Virus record (IMG/VR): IMGVR_UViG_3300025131_000443
Span: 1 to 23,513 of that record
Source of the DNA: a virus
DNA length: 23,513 nucleotides
Reading direction: 5' to 3' (one strand)
Part shown: positions 1 to 6,685 of the stretch, one piece after another
Layout: the number at the start of each line of letters is the position of its first letter
Position numbering within the stretch: the stretch's first letter is position 1
Position numbers and translations under genes: made by a program
The notes under the pieces: model-generated
Database searches by the model: none
Seen by the model: only the letters and a program-made list of their open reading frames with translations
Told to the model about the DNA's origin: nothing

Positions 1-1
1 T

Positions 2-124
2 TCATCTTGGACAAAGAATACAGACTATAAAATGGTTTGCCATCTTTGTATCAACAATGATAAAGGTATCTTTGAACATGACTATGACGCAACCACATGT
101 TCTGAATGTGGGGAAAGCTTATAA
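2..124 (+). CDS. C-terminal end of a zinc-ribbon protein (partial)
   Basis: An open frame enters from the left edge and stops at a TAA at 122-124, leaving 40 visible codons. The fragment holds two Cys-x2-Cys knuckles, VCHLC and CSECG, separated by about 20 residues rich in Asp, Asn and His. This is the usual pattern of a small zinc ribbon, and the protein ends four residues after the last Cys. The zinc ribbon is inferred from Cys spacing. The rest of the protein and its function are outside the window. The gene lies upstream of the connector genes and so is probably in the head or late module. Confidence 0.6.
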   Translation, partial: SSWTKNTDYKMVCHLCINNDKGIFEHDYDATTCSECGESL

Positions 125-144
125 ATAAATATACGGTAGTTTGA

Positions 145-154
145 TAGTATAATA
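145..154 (+). promoter_or_regulatory. Candidate late promoter box TAGTATAATA (copy 1)
   Basis: The box contains a perfect TATAAT at 148-153 and lies in the 86-base gap before the first structural gene. At the 17-base spacing the -35 position (125-130) reads ATAAAT, nothing like TTGACA. The same ten bases recur at 2061-2070 before the tail tube gene. A start about 7 bases downstream would put a small GGAC/GTCC hairpin (162-175, six-base loop) near the 5' end of the mRNA. Recognition by the phage sigma factor at 11,901-12,416 is inference. Confidence 0.5.
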
Positions 155-210
155 TATAGAAGGACATTTTCGTCCCCCAAGTTAAGATAAAGAACAGGAG
201 GAATTTAAGT

Positions 211-450
211 ATGACAACAATGACAGAAGGTGATGTACAAACAGATTTGAATGCGGTTAATGATCAGCTAACAACATTAGTTGACGAACTCAATAAGATA
301 AATGCTGCTAGAGAACAGTTAGTAACACAAATACAAAATCTAAATGGGGTAGCGATGTATCTTCGTGGTAAACTTCCTAGTGATGAGGAAGGTACAGTAG
401 ATGATACGACTAATTCAACAGAGAGGTCAGTTGAATATCCCTCTGATTAA
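211..450 (+). CDS. Small coiled-coil protein of the late module
   Basis: This 79-residue protein has a strong AGGAGG ribosome site just upstream of its ATG. Residues about 10-55 form a likely amphipathic coiled coil with regularly spaced Leu, Ile and Val. The last 25 residues are acidic and Ser/Thr-rich, so probably disordered. Short coiled-coil proteins of this kind are common among phage structural genes, but I recognise no defined family. It directly follows the candidate late promoter and ends 12 bases before the connector gene, so it is probably made with the virion proteins. A small virion component or assembly factor is possible. No function can be assigned from sequence. Confidence 0.75.
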   Translation: MTTMTEGDVQTDLNAVNDQLTTLVDELNKINAAREQLVTQIQNLNGVAMYLRGKLPSDEEGTVDDTTNSTERSVEYPSD

Positions 451-462
451 TAGGAGGTCTTA

Positions 463-1593
463 GTGGCAACTGGTTGGGAATTCACTAAAATATTTAATTG
501 GGATGGGGTAGGAACTGCGTCTGGTGATTATACGGATGTGACTTTGGAGGCACAATCTCCAGCAGGCACATCCTTCACTATTTTTAATACCGCAGCACAC
601 TACCTTTATTTAGGTCATTCTGAAAAATTTGATATGGCAGTATTTGATTTGGATTCTACAGGTAGTTTAGGAGCATTAACATGGCAATATTATAGTACTA
701 CAGCTTCTGAGTGGGTTACTTTTGTTCCGGGATCAGGAAGGTTCCAAGTTGATCCAGATGATTCGGAAGGAAGTCAATACAGCTTTGCTCAAGATGGAAT
801 TGAAATGTTTCCTATAAATTTATTGACAGGATGGGGCGCAACCACAATTAATACTATTAGCAGTTATTGGATACGAGTTACTGCTGCAACTGTTGCAAAT
901 GCCCCAACCGTTAAACGCATACAAATGAGAGCATATAACTCCTATTGTTCAACTAATGAGGTATTTAGACTCTTACAATTAAATAATGTTTTGGGAGGAA
1001 CTGATTTTTCTACATCATCTATTCCTTCTAAAGCATCTGTTGAAGATTATATAAATGAAGCACAATCATATATTGATATGAATACTCGTAAGTCATGGCG
1101 ACCCAATTATATTGCAGAAGAATATCATGAGTTTAATTTAAATGGGTTTAAATTAGATCGTCCTGATCCCTATAAAATTATAAGTACTGATATTTGGTCA
1201 GGTAGTGGTTGGGAGGCAAAAAGACAGGGACGAAGTAAAGATTATTTCTTAGTGCCATCTACAGGGATGGTTCAATTCTCTCGTTATTTCTTATTGCCCG
1301 CAAGGTTCACATCTTACAATGCTCCCGTTTGGAGGTGGGGTGGAGGTGAATTTACAATGCCTATTAAAGCAGAGTATTTATGTGGAAAGGATTTAAATAC
1401 GGATGTTAGAGAAGCAGGCATAGTTGAAGATGTTTGTAAGAAAATGGCAGCTATAGAAGTTATGCGAACAGCAGACTTTGGCAATGTTGCTGTAAGTGGT
1501 ATGGATAGAGTAATGCAATCAGAAAGAATTAATCAATGGCAAATGGAAATAGAAGACCGATTGGATTTCCTAAAAGCTTTTGAAGCCTTTTAA
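463..1593 (+). CDS. Putative head-tail connector/adaptor protein with N-terminal beta domain
   Basis: The 376-residue protein starts at GTG, five bases after a perfect AGGAGG; no ATG is better placed. Residues about 1-155 look like a beta-sandwich of the type seen in phage structural proteins, with LTWQYY, a W-x-x-F element and YWIRV near its end. Residues about 165-376 contain VEDYINEAQSYIDMNTR and a helical C-terminus, which resemble the gp6-like connectors that sit between portal and tail. Such connectors are usually about 100-200 residues, so the N-terminal domain would be an extra piece facing outward. It precedes a small tail-terminator-like gene and the tail tube, as expected. The family call is a pattern judgement and not certain. 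Confidence 0.55.
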   Translation: MATGWEFTKIFNWDGVGTASGDYTDVTLEAQSPAGTSFTIFNTAAHYLYLGHSEKFDMAVFDLDSTGSLGALTWQYYSTTASEWVTFVPGSGRFQVDPDDSEGSQYSFAQDGIEMFPINLLTGWGATTINTISSYWIRVTAATVANAPTVKRIQMRAYNSYCSTNEVFRLLQLNNVLGGTDFSTSSIPSKASVEDYINEAQSYIDMNTRKSWRPNYIAEEYHEFNLNGFKLDRPDPYKIISTDIWSGSGWEAKRQGRSKDYFLVPSTGMVQFSRYFLLPARFTSYNAPVWRWGGGEFTMPIKAEYLCGKDLNTDVREAGIVEDVCKKMAAIEVMRTADFGNVAVSGMDRVMQSERINQWQMEIEDRLDFLKAFEAF

Positions 1594-1602
1594 GGAGTTG
1601 TT

Positions 1603-2052
1603 ATGCCAACTGAACCACTACCGATTAACGAGTTTTTAGCTGATATAGAGGGACAATGGACGTATAGTAACGTTTCAGGATCGTCTTCAAAACCCGCTTT
1701 TATTGAAGTCACGGGAAGCGGAGAACCTATGAGATTTGATTTAAATGTTAATGATCATTTTATAGGAAGAGCGGGAACTCCTGCGATGGAAGAATATCCC
1801 ATAGCAAATTGGATTTATGGGAATAGATCATATAATATCGATTTAGAATTATACACATTAAATAGCCGACAAAGATTATATGATTTAATGAGAGAGTTAA
1901 GGCGTATTTGTCACTCTAGAAAACACTCCTTAACTAACTTTCAAAGACTACAATTTAACAGTTTTAACGAACAAACTACTGAACAAGCACGGGTTTGGTC
2001 AGGGACGGCTTCAATACAATTAGTAAATAACGCAATATTATTAGAAACTTAG
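1603..2052 (+). CDS. Putative tail terminator / tail completion protein
   Basis: This 149-residue protein starts at ATG after a GGAG-type ribosome site. It is a mixed alpha/beta protein. A Gly/Ser-rich strand region (residues 20-50) is followed by the strand NIDLELYTL, a basic helix containing RQRLYDLMRELRRIC, and C-terminal strands. Small proteins of this size and make-up between the connector and the tail tube gene are usually tail terminators or head-tail completion proteins, which cap the tube and join it to the head. The assignment rests mainly on position, size and strand/helix pattern. A neck protein is an alternative. Confidence 0.45.
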   Translation: MPTEPLPINEFLADIEGQWTYSNVSGSSSKPAFIEVTGSGEPMRFDLNVNDHFIGRAGTPAMEEYPIANWIYGNRSYNIDLELYTLNSRQRLYDLMRELRRICHSRKHSLTNFQRLQFNSFNEQTTEQARVWSGTASIQLVNNAILLET

Positions 2053-2060
2053 GGTAATTC

Positions 2061-2070
2061 TAGTATAATA
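2061..2070 (+). promoter_or_regulatory. Candidate late promoter box TAGTATAATA (copy 2)
   Basis: This box is identical over ten bases to the one at 145-154 and lies in the only sizeable gap inside the structural module, 32 bases before the tail tube ATG. TATAAT is at 2064-2069. The matching -35 position (2041-2046, inside the preceding gene) reads TTAGAA, only three of six bases of TTGACA. Placement just before the tail tube gene, usually among the most abundant virion proteins, fits an extra promoter. Confidence 0.5.
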
Positions 2071-2101
2071 ATATATACATAATCATTGGGAGGGTACAAA
2101 T

Positions 2102-4024
2102 ATGGCAATTTATCGAGCAGATCAAGCGGTTGTGACGTTTGCCGCTGAAGCTGGACAAGGCGGTTATCCTGAAGGTGCTACCTTTTCTAATCCAGTAAAT
2201 GGAAGTACTATAGACGGGGCAATAAATCCGGGCGATAGAACGGTAACAGTTGATTCTGATTCCATGCCTACTACAGGTAATAGTGCAGTTTTTATTGTTG
2301 TTGGAAATAGCGATGTTTCTACACCCGCAAATGCTCCTAAAGGCCCAAAAGAAGTACGAAAAATTGTAGCTGGTCTTGGCACTACATCTTTAACTGTGGA
2401 TACTCCATTTGGATTTGCTCATAGTGATGGAGCAGCTTGCGCTTATCTTACTGCCCAAAATGACGGAACCGCAGACGCTGTTGTAGCAGATGCAGGAACT
2501 GCCGCCACTACAGGAAAATATATTACTCAATTACCCGGTGTTTATGACGCTGTTGATGTACCTGACCCTGAACAAGCCTTTGAACCTAGATATATCCTTG
2601 GTGGATTAACCAACCGTAACTTTTATGAGATGTATAAAGGTCAGGAAACATTATCAGGATCAATTGGCAGTATGGTATTACTAAATGGATTCCCATTAAG
2701 GTTTCCTATTGGATCAGTTCAAACATTGCCTGTACATAATCAGACATTGGCTGGTGCAGCAGGAGGTAATCAAGTTGGTTGGGGTATTTCTAATGTAGGA
2801 GGGGCATGGGTAATCAATGGAGCGACTAAAAAAGGAGATGTATTTGTTCGTTTAGATGCTAGTGGTACTAAAGCTTTACCTATGGGTACGTATCTTGTTT
2901 TTGGATTTGCTTCTGATGCTACTCAATCCGCAATTCAAGGAATTTGTGATGGAGATTTTACAGAGATTACATCAACTACTACATATGAAGTACGACAGGT
3001 AGTATCTAACCACACGAGTACTTCTGATTATTCCGTACAGTTAAATGCTCCCTTACATTTCGCTCATGACGATAATGAAAAAGTTGCTTCTGTTAGTGAT
3101 GCCTTAGACGAAACTGATATAGCTACTGATGGTGCATTTATACATAAAATACAGGAGACTACTTCCTTAGACTCAATGACATGGAACGTTGCAATTCCTG
3201 ATTCTGACGGCACAAACATATGGCAAAGACGTTATGTTGGTGGAAAGGTAGGCAGTCTATCATTAAGTGCTGAAGAAGGTGGACTATTAACAGCTGGTTG
3301 GGATGGGGTACAATTTATAGATATGGTACACAATGTTAAAACTCATTTTAGTTTAGCTACAACACAAAAAATGATGCCTAGATATACAGCTATGCATGAA
3401 ATATTATCAACTAATGTTGGACGACAGGTACAAACTGTTGGTAGTGATGCTGTTACATACGCTCGTCCAAATACCGCTCCATACTATTTTTCTAATGGAA
3501 GTGTTCAATTATATGGAGCAACTGGAGATCAAACAATGGCGAGAGTAAGAAGCTTTGCGTTAAATGTTTCTAATGGTGAGGAAGCTAGATATTACATTCG
3601 TACTCAACATGAAGGGCGGAGATCACCATTTGAGATTTTTGAAGGTAATAGAGAATATACTATGTCTGCTACTATAGCAACTCCAGATTCTGCTGATCAA
3701 GGGGCTGTAAATAGTGAAACTGGATCAGTTGATCTTTGGAGAGAATTACTATTAGCTGGAGATTATCGAGGTACTGTTGCACAAGGAATGCGAGGTTTTG
3801 GAATACGGTTAACTTTTACAAGAGATAATGCTGGAAGTGGGGATTTTATTAGGATAGTTATACCAAATGATGGTACAGCTACTGAGGGAAGTAATGAACA
3901 AGGAGCATTTATACGATCTGCTCCGCATAATATAGGATCAGATAATCCAATTCAAGCAGATGCGGATATACAATTTAGAAGTATGAAAGTAGAAATTAAG
4001 GACGGAGAACCAATGTATCCGTAA
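2102..4024 (+). CDS. Major tail tube protein, enlarged by a duplicated beta domain
   Basis: This 640-residue protein has a GGGAGG ribosome site and its own candidate promoter. It is almost entirely beta-type, rich in Gly, Ser, Thr and Asp, and lies directly before the tail assembly chaperones, which is the normal place for the tail tube gene. Residues about 345-640 look like the tube fold, with long alternating strands such as KVGSLSLSAEEGG and ARVRSFALNVSNG. Typical tube proteins are 150-350 residues, so this one is about twice as long. The extra length comes largely from two related segments, about 43-115 and 243-332. These share GD-x3-V-x-x-D near the start, EVR in the middle (84-86 and 296-298) and FAH-x-D near the end (105-109 and 320-324). 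They may form surface domains on the tail. A role as a major tail protein with decoration domains is inferred. Confidence 0.65.
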   Translation: MAIYRADQAVVTFAAEAGQGGYPEGATFSNPVNGSTIDGAINPGDRTVTVDSDSMPTTGNSAVFIVVGNSDVSTPANAPKGPKEVRKIVAGLGTTSLTVDTPFGFAHSDGAACAYLTAQNDGTADAVVADAGTAATTGKYITQLPGVYDAVDVPDPEQAFEPRYILGGLTNRNFYEMYKGQETLSGSIGSMVLLNGFPLRFPIGSVQTLPVHNQTLAGAAGGNQVGWGISNVGGAWVINGATKKGDVFVRLDASGTKALPMGTYLVFGFASDATQSAIQGICDGDFTEITSTTTYEVRQVVSNHTSTSDYSVQLNAPLHFAHDDNEKVASVSDALDETDIATDGAFIHKIQETTSLDSMTWNVAIPDSDGTNIWQRRYVGGKVGSLSLSAEEGGLLTAGWDGVQFIDMVHNVKTHFSLATTQKMMPRYTAMHEILSTNVGRQVQTVGSDAVTYARPNTAPYYFSNGSVQLYGATGDQTMARVRSFALNVSNGEEARYYIRTQHEGRRSPFEIFEGNREYTMSATIATPDSADQGAVNSETGSVDLWRELLLAGDYRGTVAQGMRGFGIRLTFTRDNAGSGDFIRIVIPNDGTATEGSNEQGAFIRSAPHNIGSDNPIQADADIQFRSMKVEIKDGEPMYP

Positions 4025-4037
4025 CAAAGGAGGAGCG

Positions 4038-4439
4038 ATGGCAACGAAGAAAAGTCAAGCATTCGATTTCAATAATTATGTAATAGGAAGAGAGACAGAG
4101 ACAAAAACATTATCAATACCAGATACAGGAGAATCTTTTGAGGTTTCAATTAAACCCTTATCTTGGGCAAAGCGTAATCAATTCATCTCTAGGAATCTTC
4201 AATTGGGAACTGATGGGACAAGTGGATTTAATGCAGATGGATATGTACGAGACTGTTTAAAAGAACTGATAACAGAAGCCCCGTGGGGTAGAACAACGGA
4301 AGCTTTTTTATTATCTATTGATGATCGTCTTGGCGGAGCCTTAGAAACTTTAGTACCTAAAGCGTTTGATGCTGAATCGGAAAATTCGACTTCAGTAGAT
4401 GAAATAGACGAAATAAAAAAAGAGCCATCGTCTACATAA
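4038..4439 (+). CDS. Tail assembly chaperone, short form (lambda gpG-like)
   Basis: This 133-residue protein starts after AAGGAGG. It has an N-terminal segment with an ETKTLSIPDTGESFEVSI strand pair, then a helical body (SWAKRNQFISRNLQL, VRDCLKELI), and ends in an acidic tail. In lambda-type phages two overlapping genes between tail tube and tape measure make the chaperones G and GT. They bind the tape measure and tube subunits during assembly and are absent from the finished virion. Position, size and the -1 frameshift signal near the 3' end all fit. The stop of the short form is TAA at 4437-4439. Sequence similarity to gpG itself is not visible, which is normal for this fast-evolving family. 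Confidence 0.75.
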   Translation: MATKKSQAFDFNNYVIGRETETKTLSIPDTGESFEVSIKPLSWAKRNQFISRNLQLGTDGTSGFNADGYVRDCLKELITEAPWGRTTEAFLLSIDDRLGGALETLVPKAFDAESENSTSVDEIDEIKKEPSST

Positions 4440-4461
4440 GAGGAGTTGCTACCCCAACTTC
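4415..4461 (+). promoter_or_regulatory. -1 programmed frameshift signal (slippery A AAA AAA plus hairpin)
   Basis: In the frame of the upstream chaperone gene, 4415-4421 reads A AAA AAA, a perfect slippery heptamer, followed by G. After a -1 slip the new frame is open without interruption from 4421 through 4466 and on to the stop at 4652-4654. A possible hairpin pairs 4442-4448 with 4455-4461 (seven pairs, one of them G-U, with a six-base loop). It lies 20 bases past the heptamer, further than is usual for a stimulating structure, so its role is uncertain. Confidence 0.8.
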
Positions 4462-4465
4462 AACT

Positions 4466-4654
4466 ATGGAGGCGATATCTTTTAACTATTGGATTTTAAT
4501 AATAAAGATGTTAAAGGAAGGGATTCCTTGGGAATTACTCAAGGATGCTTCGTATGAAGATATGATTCAAATGTTAGGGATCGTATCTGCATTTAGACAA
4601 CTTGAGGATGATGAACAACGTAGACAAAATGCACAACAATCTATGCGTTTTTAG
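4466..4654 (+). CDS. Tail assembly chaperone extension (T part of a G-T fusion)
   Basis: The segment from its first ATG is 62 residues, helical, with LLKDASYEDMIQMLGIVSAF followed by a charged, Gln-rich end. The ATG has no ribosome site in front of it (the preceding bases are pyrimidine-rich), so independent translation is unlikely. Reading back in the same frame reaches the slippery site at 4415-4421. This gives a fusion of 128 residues from the upstream gene plus 77 from this frame, about 205 residues. In lambda the T domain recruits tail tube subunits to the tape measure. The true product is therefore 4038-4421 joined to 4421-4654. Confidence 0.75.
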   Translation: MEAISFNYWILIIKMLKEGIPWELLKDASYEDMIQMLGIVSAFRQLEDDEQRRQNAQQSMRF

Positions 4655-4663
4655 AGGTTTAAT

Positions 4664-6106
4664 ATGGCAGATGGACGACAAATATTAGAAATAGTAATGG
4701 GTGGCAATTCCGCATCACAAGGCGGTGGCATCGAGGGCAGCAGCGGCCCAAATAAATCAGAGAATGCTTTATCTACAATGGCAAAGAAATTAGGTTTGTC
4801 TAGTGAAAATGAAAAAGATACTGCCGAAGGTACTAAAGGTATGGCAAAAAAGTTTGATGGTTTTATTAAAAATCAACTTGGTATTTCTTTTAACCTTGCA
4901 AACATTCTAAAACAATCACAAATATTCACAAGCTTTGTCGGTACTATCTTCCAGTTAATGGGAGCATTAGTTGACGTTATTCTTGCTCCCTTTTTACCAA
5001 TATTAATTCCAGTTATAACTAAAGTTGCTAGTTGGATACCCGCAATTGGTAACGCTTCACAATGGGTGGCAGATAAATTGGTTGATGTTTTTGCTTGGGC
5101 TGGAAAAAAATGGGAAGAGTTTTCGGCGTGGTGGAGTGAGGTTAACGGCTTTCTAACACCCGTAAGAAATGTTGTGAATAGTATTTGGGATAAGGTTACA
5201 GAGTGGGCAAGCGATATATCGTTAAGTAATATTGCTATAACTATTACTCGTATATGGGAAGCTGCGGGGGACAGAATTAAAGGGTTTTTAGATGATATAT
5301 GGACGAATTTTAAAGGTTGGGCTGACGATGTAAAGAAAAGTGTTGATGATGTACCGGGAACCGTATGGACAAAACTTGGAAGAGGTTTGTTATGGTTAGT
5401 AAAAGGGGTTGCTAGATTATTAGATAATATGGTAAAAGGCATTTTAGGAGCCTTACCGTTAGGTGCTATATGGAAATTACTATATTCATTTGGTAAGACT
5501 GTATTTAAATTCTTTGGTGGTATAGGGCTTATGTTAGCTAAACTATTTCTGAGAGCTGGAAAGTGGATTATTACCGAAGGAGTTGGATGGTTAATGGGGA
5601 AAATTACAGGCTTATTAGGTAAAGTATTAAACCCTATTTGGGACTTGGCAAAAGCAGTTGGATCGAAAATACCATTTGTTGGGAAGGCATTTAAAAATTT
5701 AGATAATTTACCATTGATGGGCAAGGCATTAAAACGAGTTCCTGTTCTTGGTACAGTTGCTCAGTTAGGTTTTGGAGCATATGAAACATATCAAGCAACA
5801 AAAAAATATGGTTGGGAAGCAGGATTAGCTTTTGGTGCTAAGAATGTAGCTGCTGCTGGTGCTGGATTATTAGATGTGGTAGCCCCCGGTATGGGTACAG
5901 TAGCTGCCGCTGGAATAGATATTGGAGGAACAATTGCTCTAACCAAGTACTATGAAGGTGAATTAGCTAAGAAAGAAGCAACGAATGTGACCGTTAATTT
6001 ACAAACTACTGAAGGGTATGATATACAATCTAAACATTTTGCAGGGTTAAGTTCTAACGCTGAAATTTGGGAAGACATGGAATTTGATCTTGCGGCAGAT
6101 AGATAA
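4664..6106 (+). CDS. Tape measure protein
   Basis: This 480-residue protein follows the chaperones. It starts with a Gly/Ser-rich and Lys/Glu-rich segment (about 1-65). After that come long amphipathic and hydrophobic helices with many Trp residues, for example residues 80-125 with FVGTIFQLMGALVDVILAPF, and Gly/Ala-rich helices near 385-430. This is the usual make-up of tape measure proteins, which fill the tail tube, set its length and may enter the host membrane. The family rule of about 1.5 angstroms of tail per residue predicts a tail of about 70 nm, short for a siphovirus. No lysozyme or peptidase domain is visible. The next genes are tail-tip proteins, as expected. Confidence 0.8.
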   Translation: MADGRQILEIVMGGNSASQGGGIEGSSGPNKSENALSTMAKKLGLSSENEKDTAEGTKGMAKKFDGFIKNQLGISFNLANILKQSQIFTSFVGTIFQLMGALVDVILAPFLPILIPVITKVASWIPAIGNASQWVADKLVDVFAWAGKKWEEFSAWWSEVNGFLTPVRNVVNSIWDKVTEWASDISLSNIAITITRIWEAAGDRIKGFLDDIWTNFKGWADDVKKSVDDVPGTVWTKLGRGLLWLVKGVARLLDNMVKGILGALPLGAIWKLLYSFGKTVFKFFGGIGLMLAKLFLRAGKWIITEGVGWLMGKITGLLGKVLNPIWDLAKAVGSKIPFVGKAFKNLDNLPLMGKALKRVPVLGTVAQLGFGAYETYQATKKYGWEAGLAFGAKNVAAAGAGLLDVVAPGMGTVAAAGIDIGGTIALTKYYEGELAKKEATNVTVNLQTTEGYDIQSKHFAGLSSNAEIWEDMEFDLAADR

Positions 6107-6115
6107 GGGGGGATA

Positions 6116-6685
6116 ATGGCAGTAGAAGTATTTTTAAGAAATTGTCAACACTCAGTATTAAAAAGTACTAGTGTTTCTTCTGATGCTACAAAAATTGGCT
6201 ATGCATTGAAGTGTGATCAACTTTCAATAACTTATGCAAAAACACCAATACAAGTTCCTATTCCTCAAAATGATCCCCAACTTATTGACTTAGGTATTTA
6301 TAGACCGTCTTTAAGTTTAAGTGGTTTAGTTGAGACGGTGGGAGGAAACGCTAGTAATTCAATTACAGGTTTTGAAGGGTTAGCTTCTATTGAAATGTTA
6401 CGAACAACAGGAAGAGGTTCCCATGCTCAAGCAAAAACATATTATTTTCCCACAAAAAATAAACTAGAAGATTTTTGTTCAGGACAGGTGTTTACCAAAG
6501 CCACACCTTTAGAAGTAGAAATGGGAGATGCTTCGTTTCCTGTTTATGCTAGTTCTACTCAATCAACAGGTGGAGCAGTATATGAAGTTGCCTTACAACA
6601 ATTTAGAGTACAGTTAGATGCGACCAAAGAAGATCGTTATACTTTTAGTATGCAGTTTGTTGTGGGGGCGAGGCTGGATTCCTAA
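6116..6685 (+). CDS. Putative distal tail / tail-tip protein
   Basis: This 189-residue protein starts after a GGGGGG ribosome site and ends inside the TAATG that starts the next gene, so the two are probably translationally coupled. It is mainly beta-type. Residues about 35-65 read like a strand pair (YAKTPIQVPIPQNDPQLID), and residues 130-189 alternate hydrophobic and polar residues. Between tape measure and the large tip/fibre gene one expects the distal tail protein or another ring protein that closes the tube. The assignment is by order, size and strand pattern only. I see no diagnostic motif. Confidence 0.5.
   Translation: MAVEVFLRNCQHSVLKSTSVSSDATKIGYALKCDQLSITYAKTPIQVPIPQNDPQLIDLGIYRPSLSLSGLVETVGGNASNSITGFEGLASIEMLRTTGRGSHAQAKTYYFPTKNKLEDFCSGQVFTKATPLEVEMGDASFPVYASSTQSTGGAVYEVALQQFRVQLDATKEDRYTFSMQFVVGARLDS

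Noticed and set aside
4873-5724. A 283-codon open frame on the minus strand across the tape measure gene
   Set aside because: It starts at TTG with no ribosome site and its composition is that of an antisense shadow (Pro, Asn and Ser-rich). It lies fully opposite a well-supported gene in a region with all genes on the plus strand.
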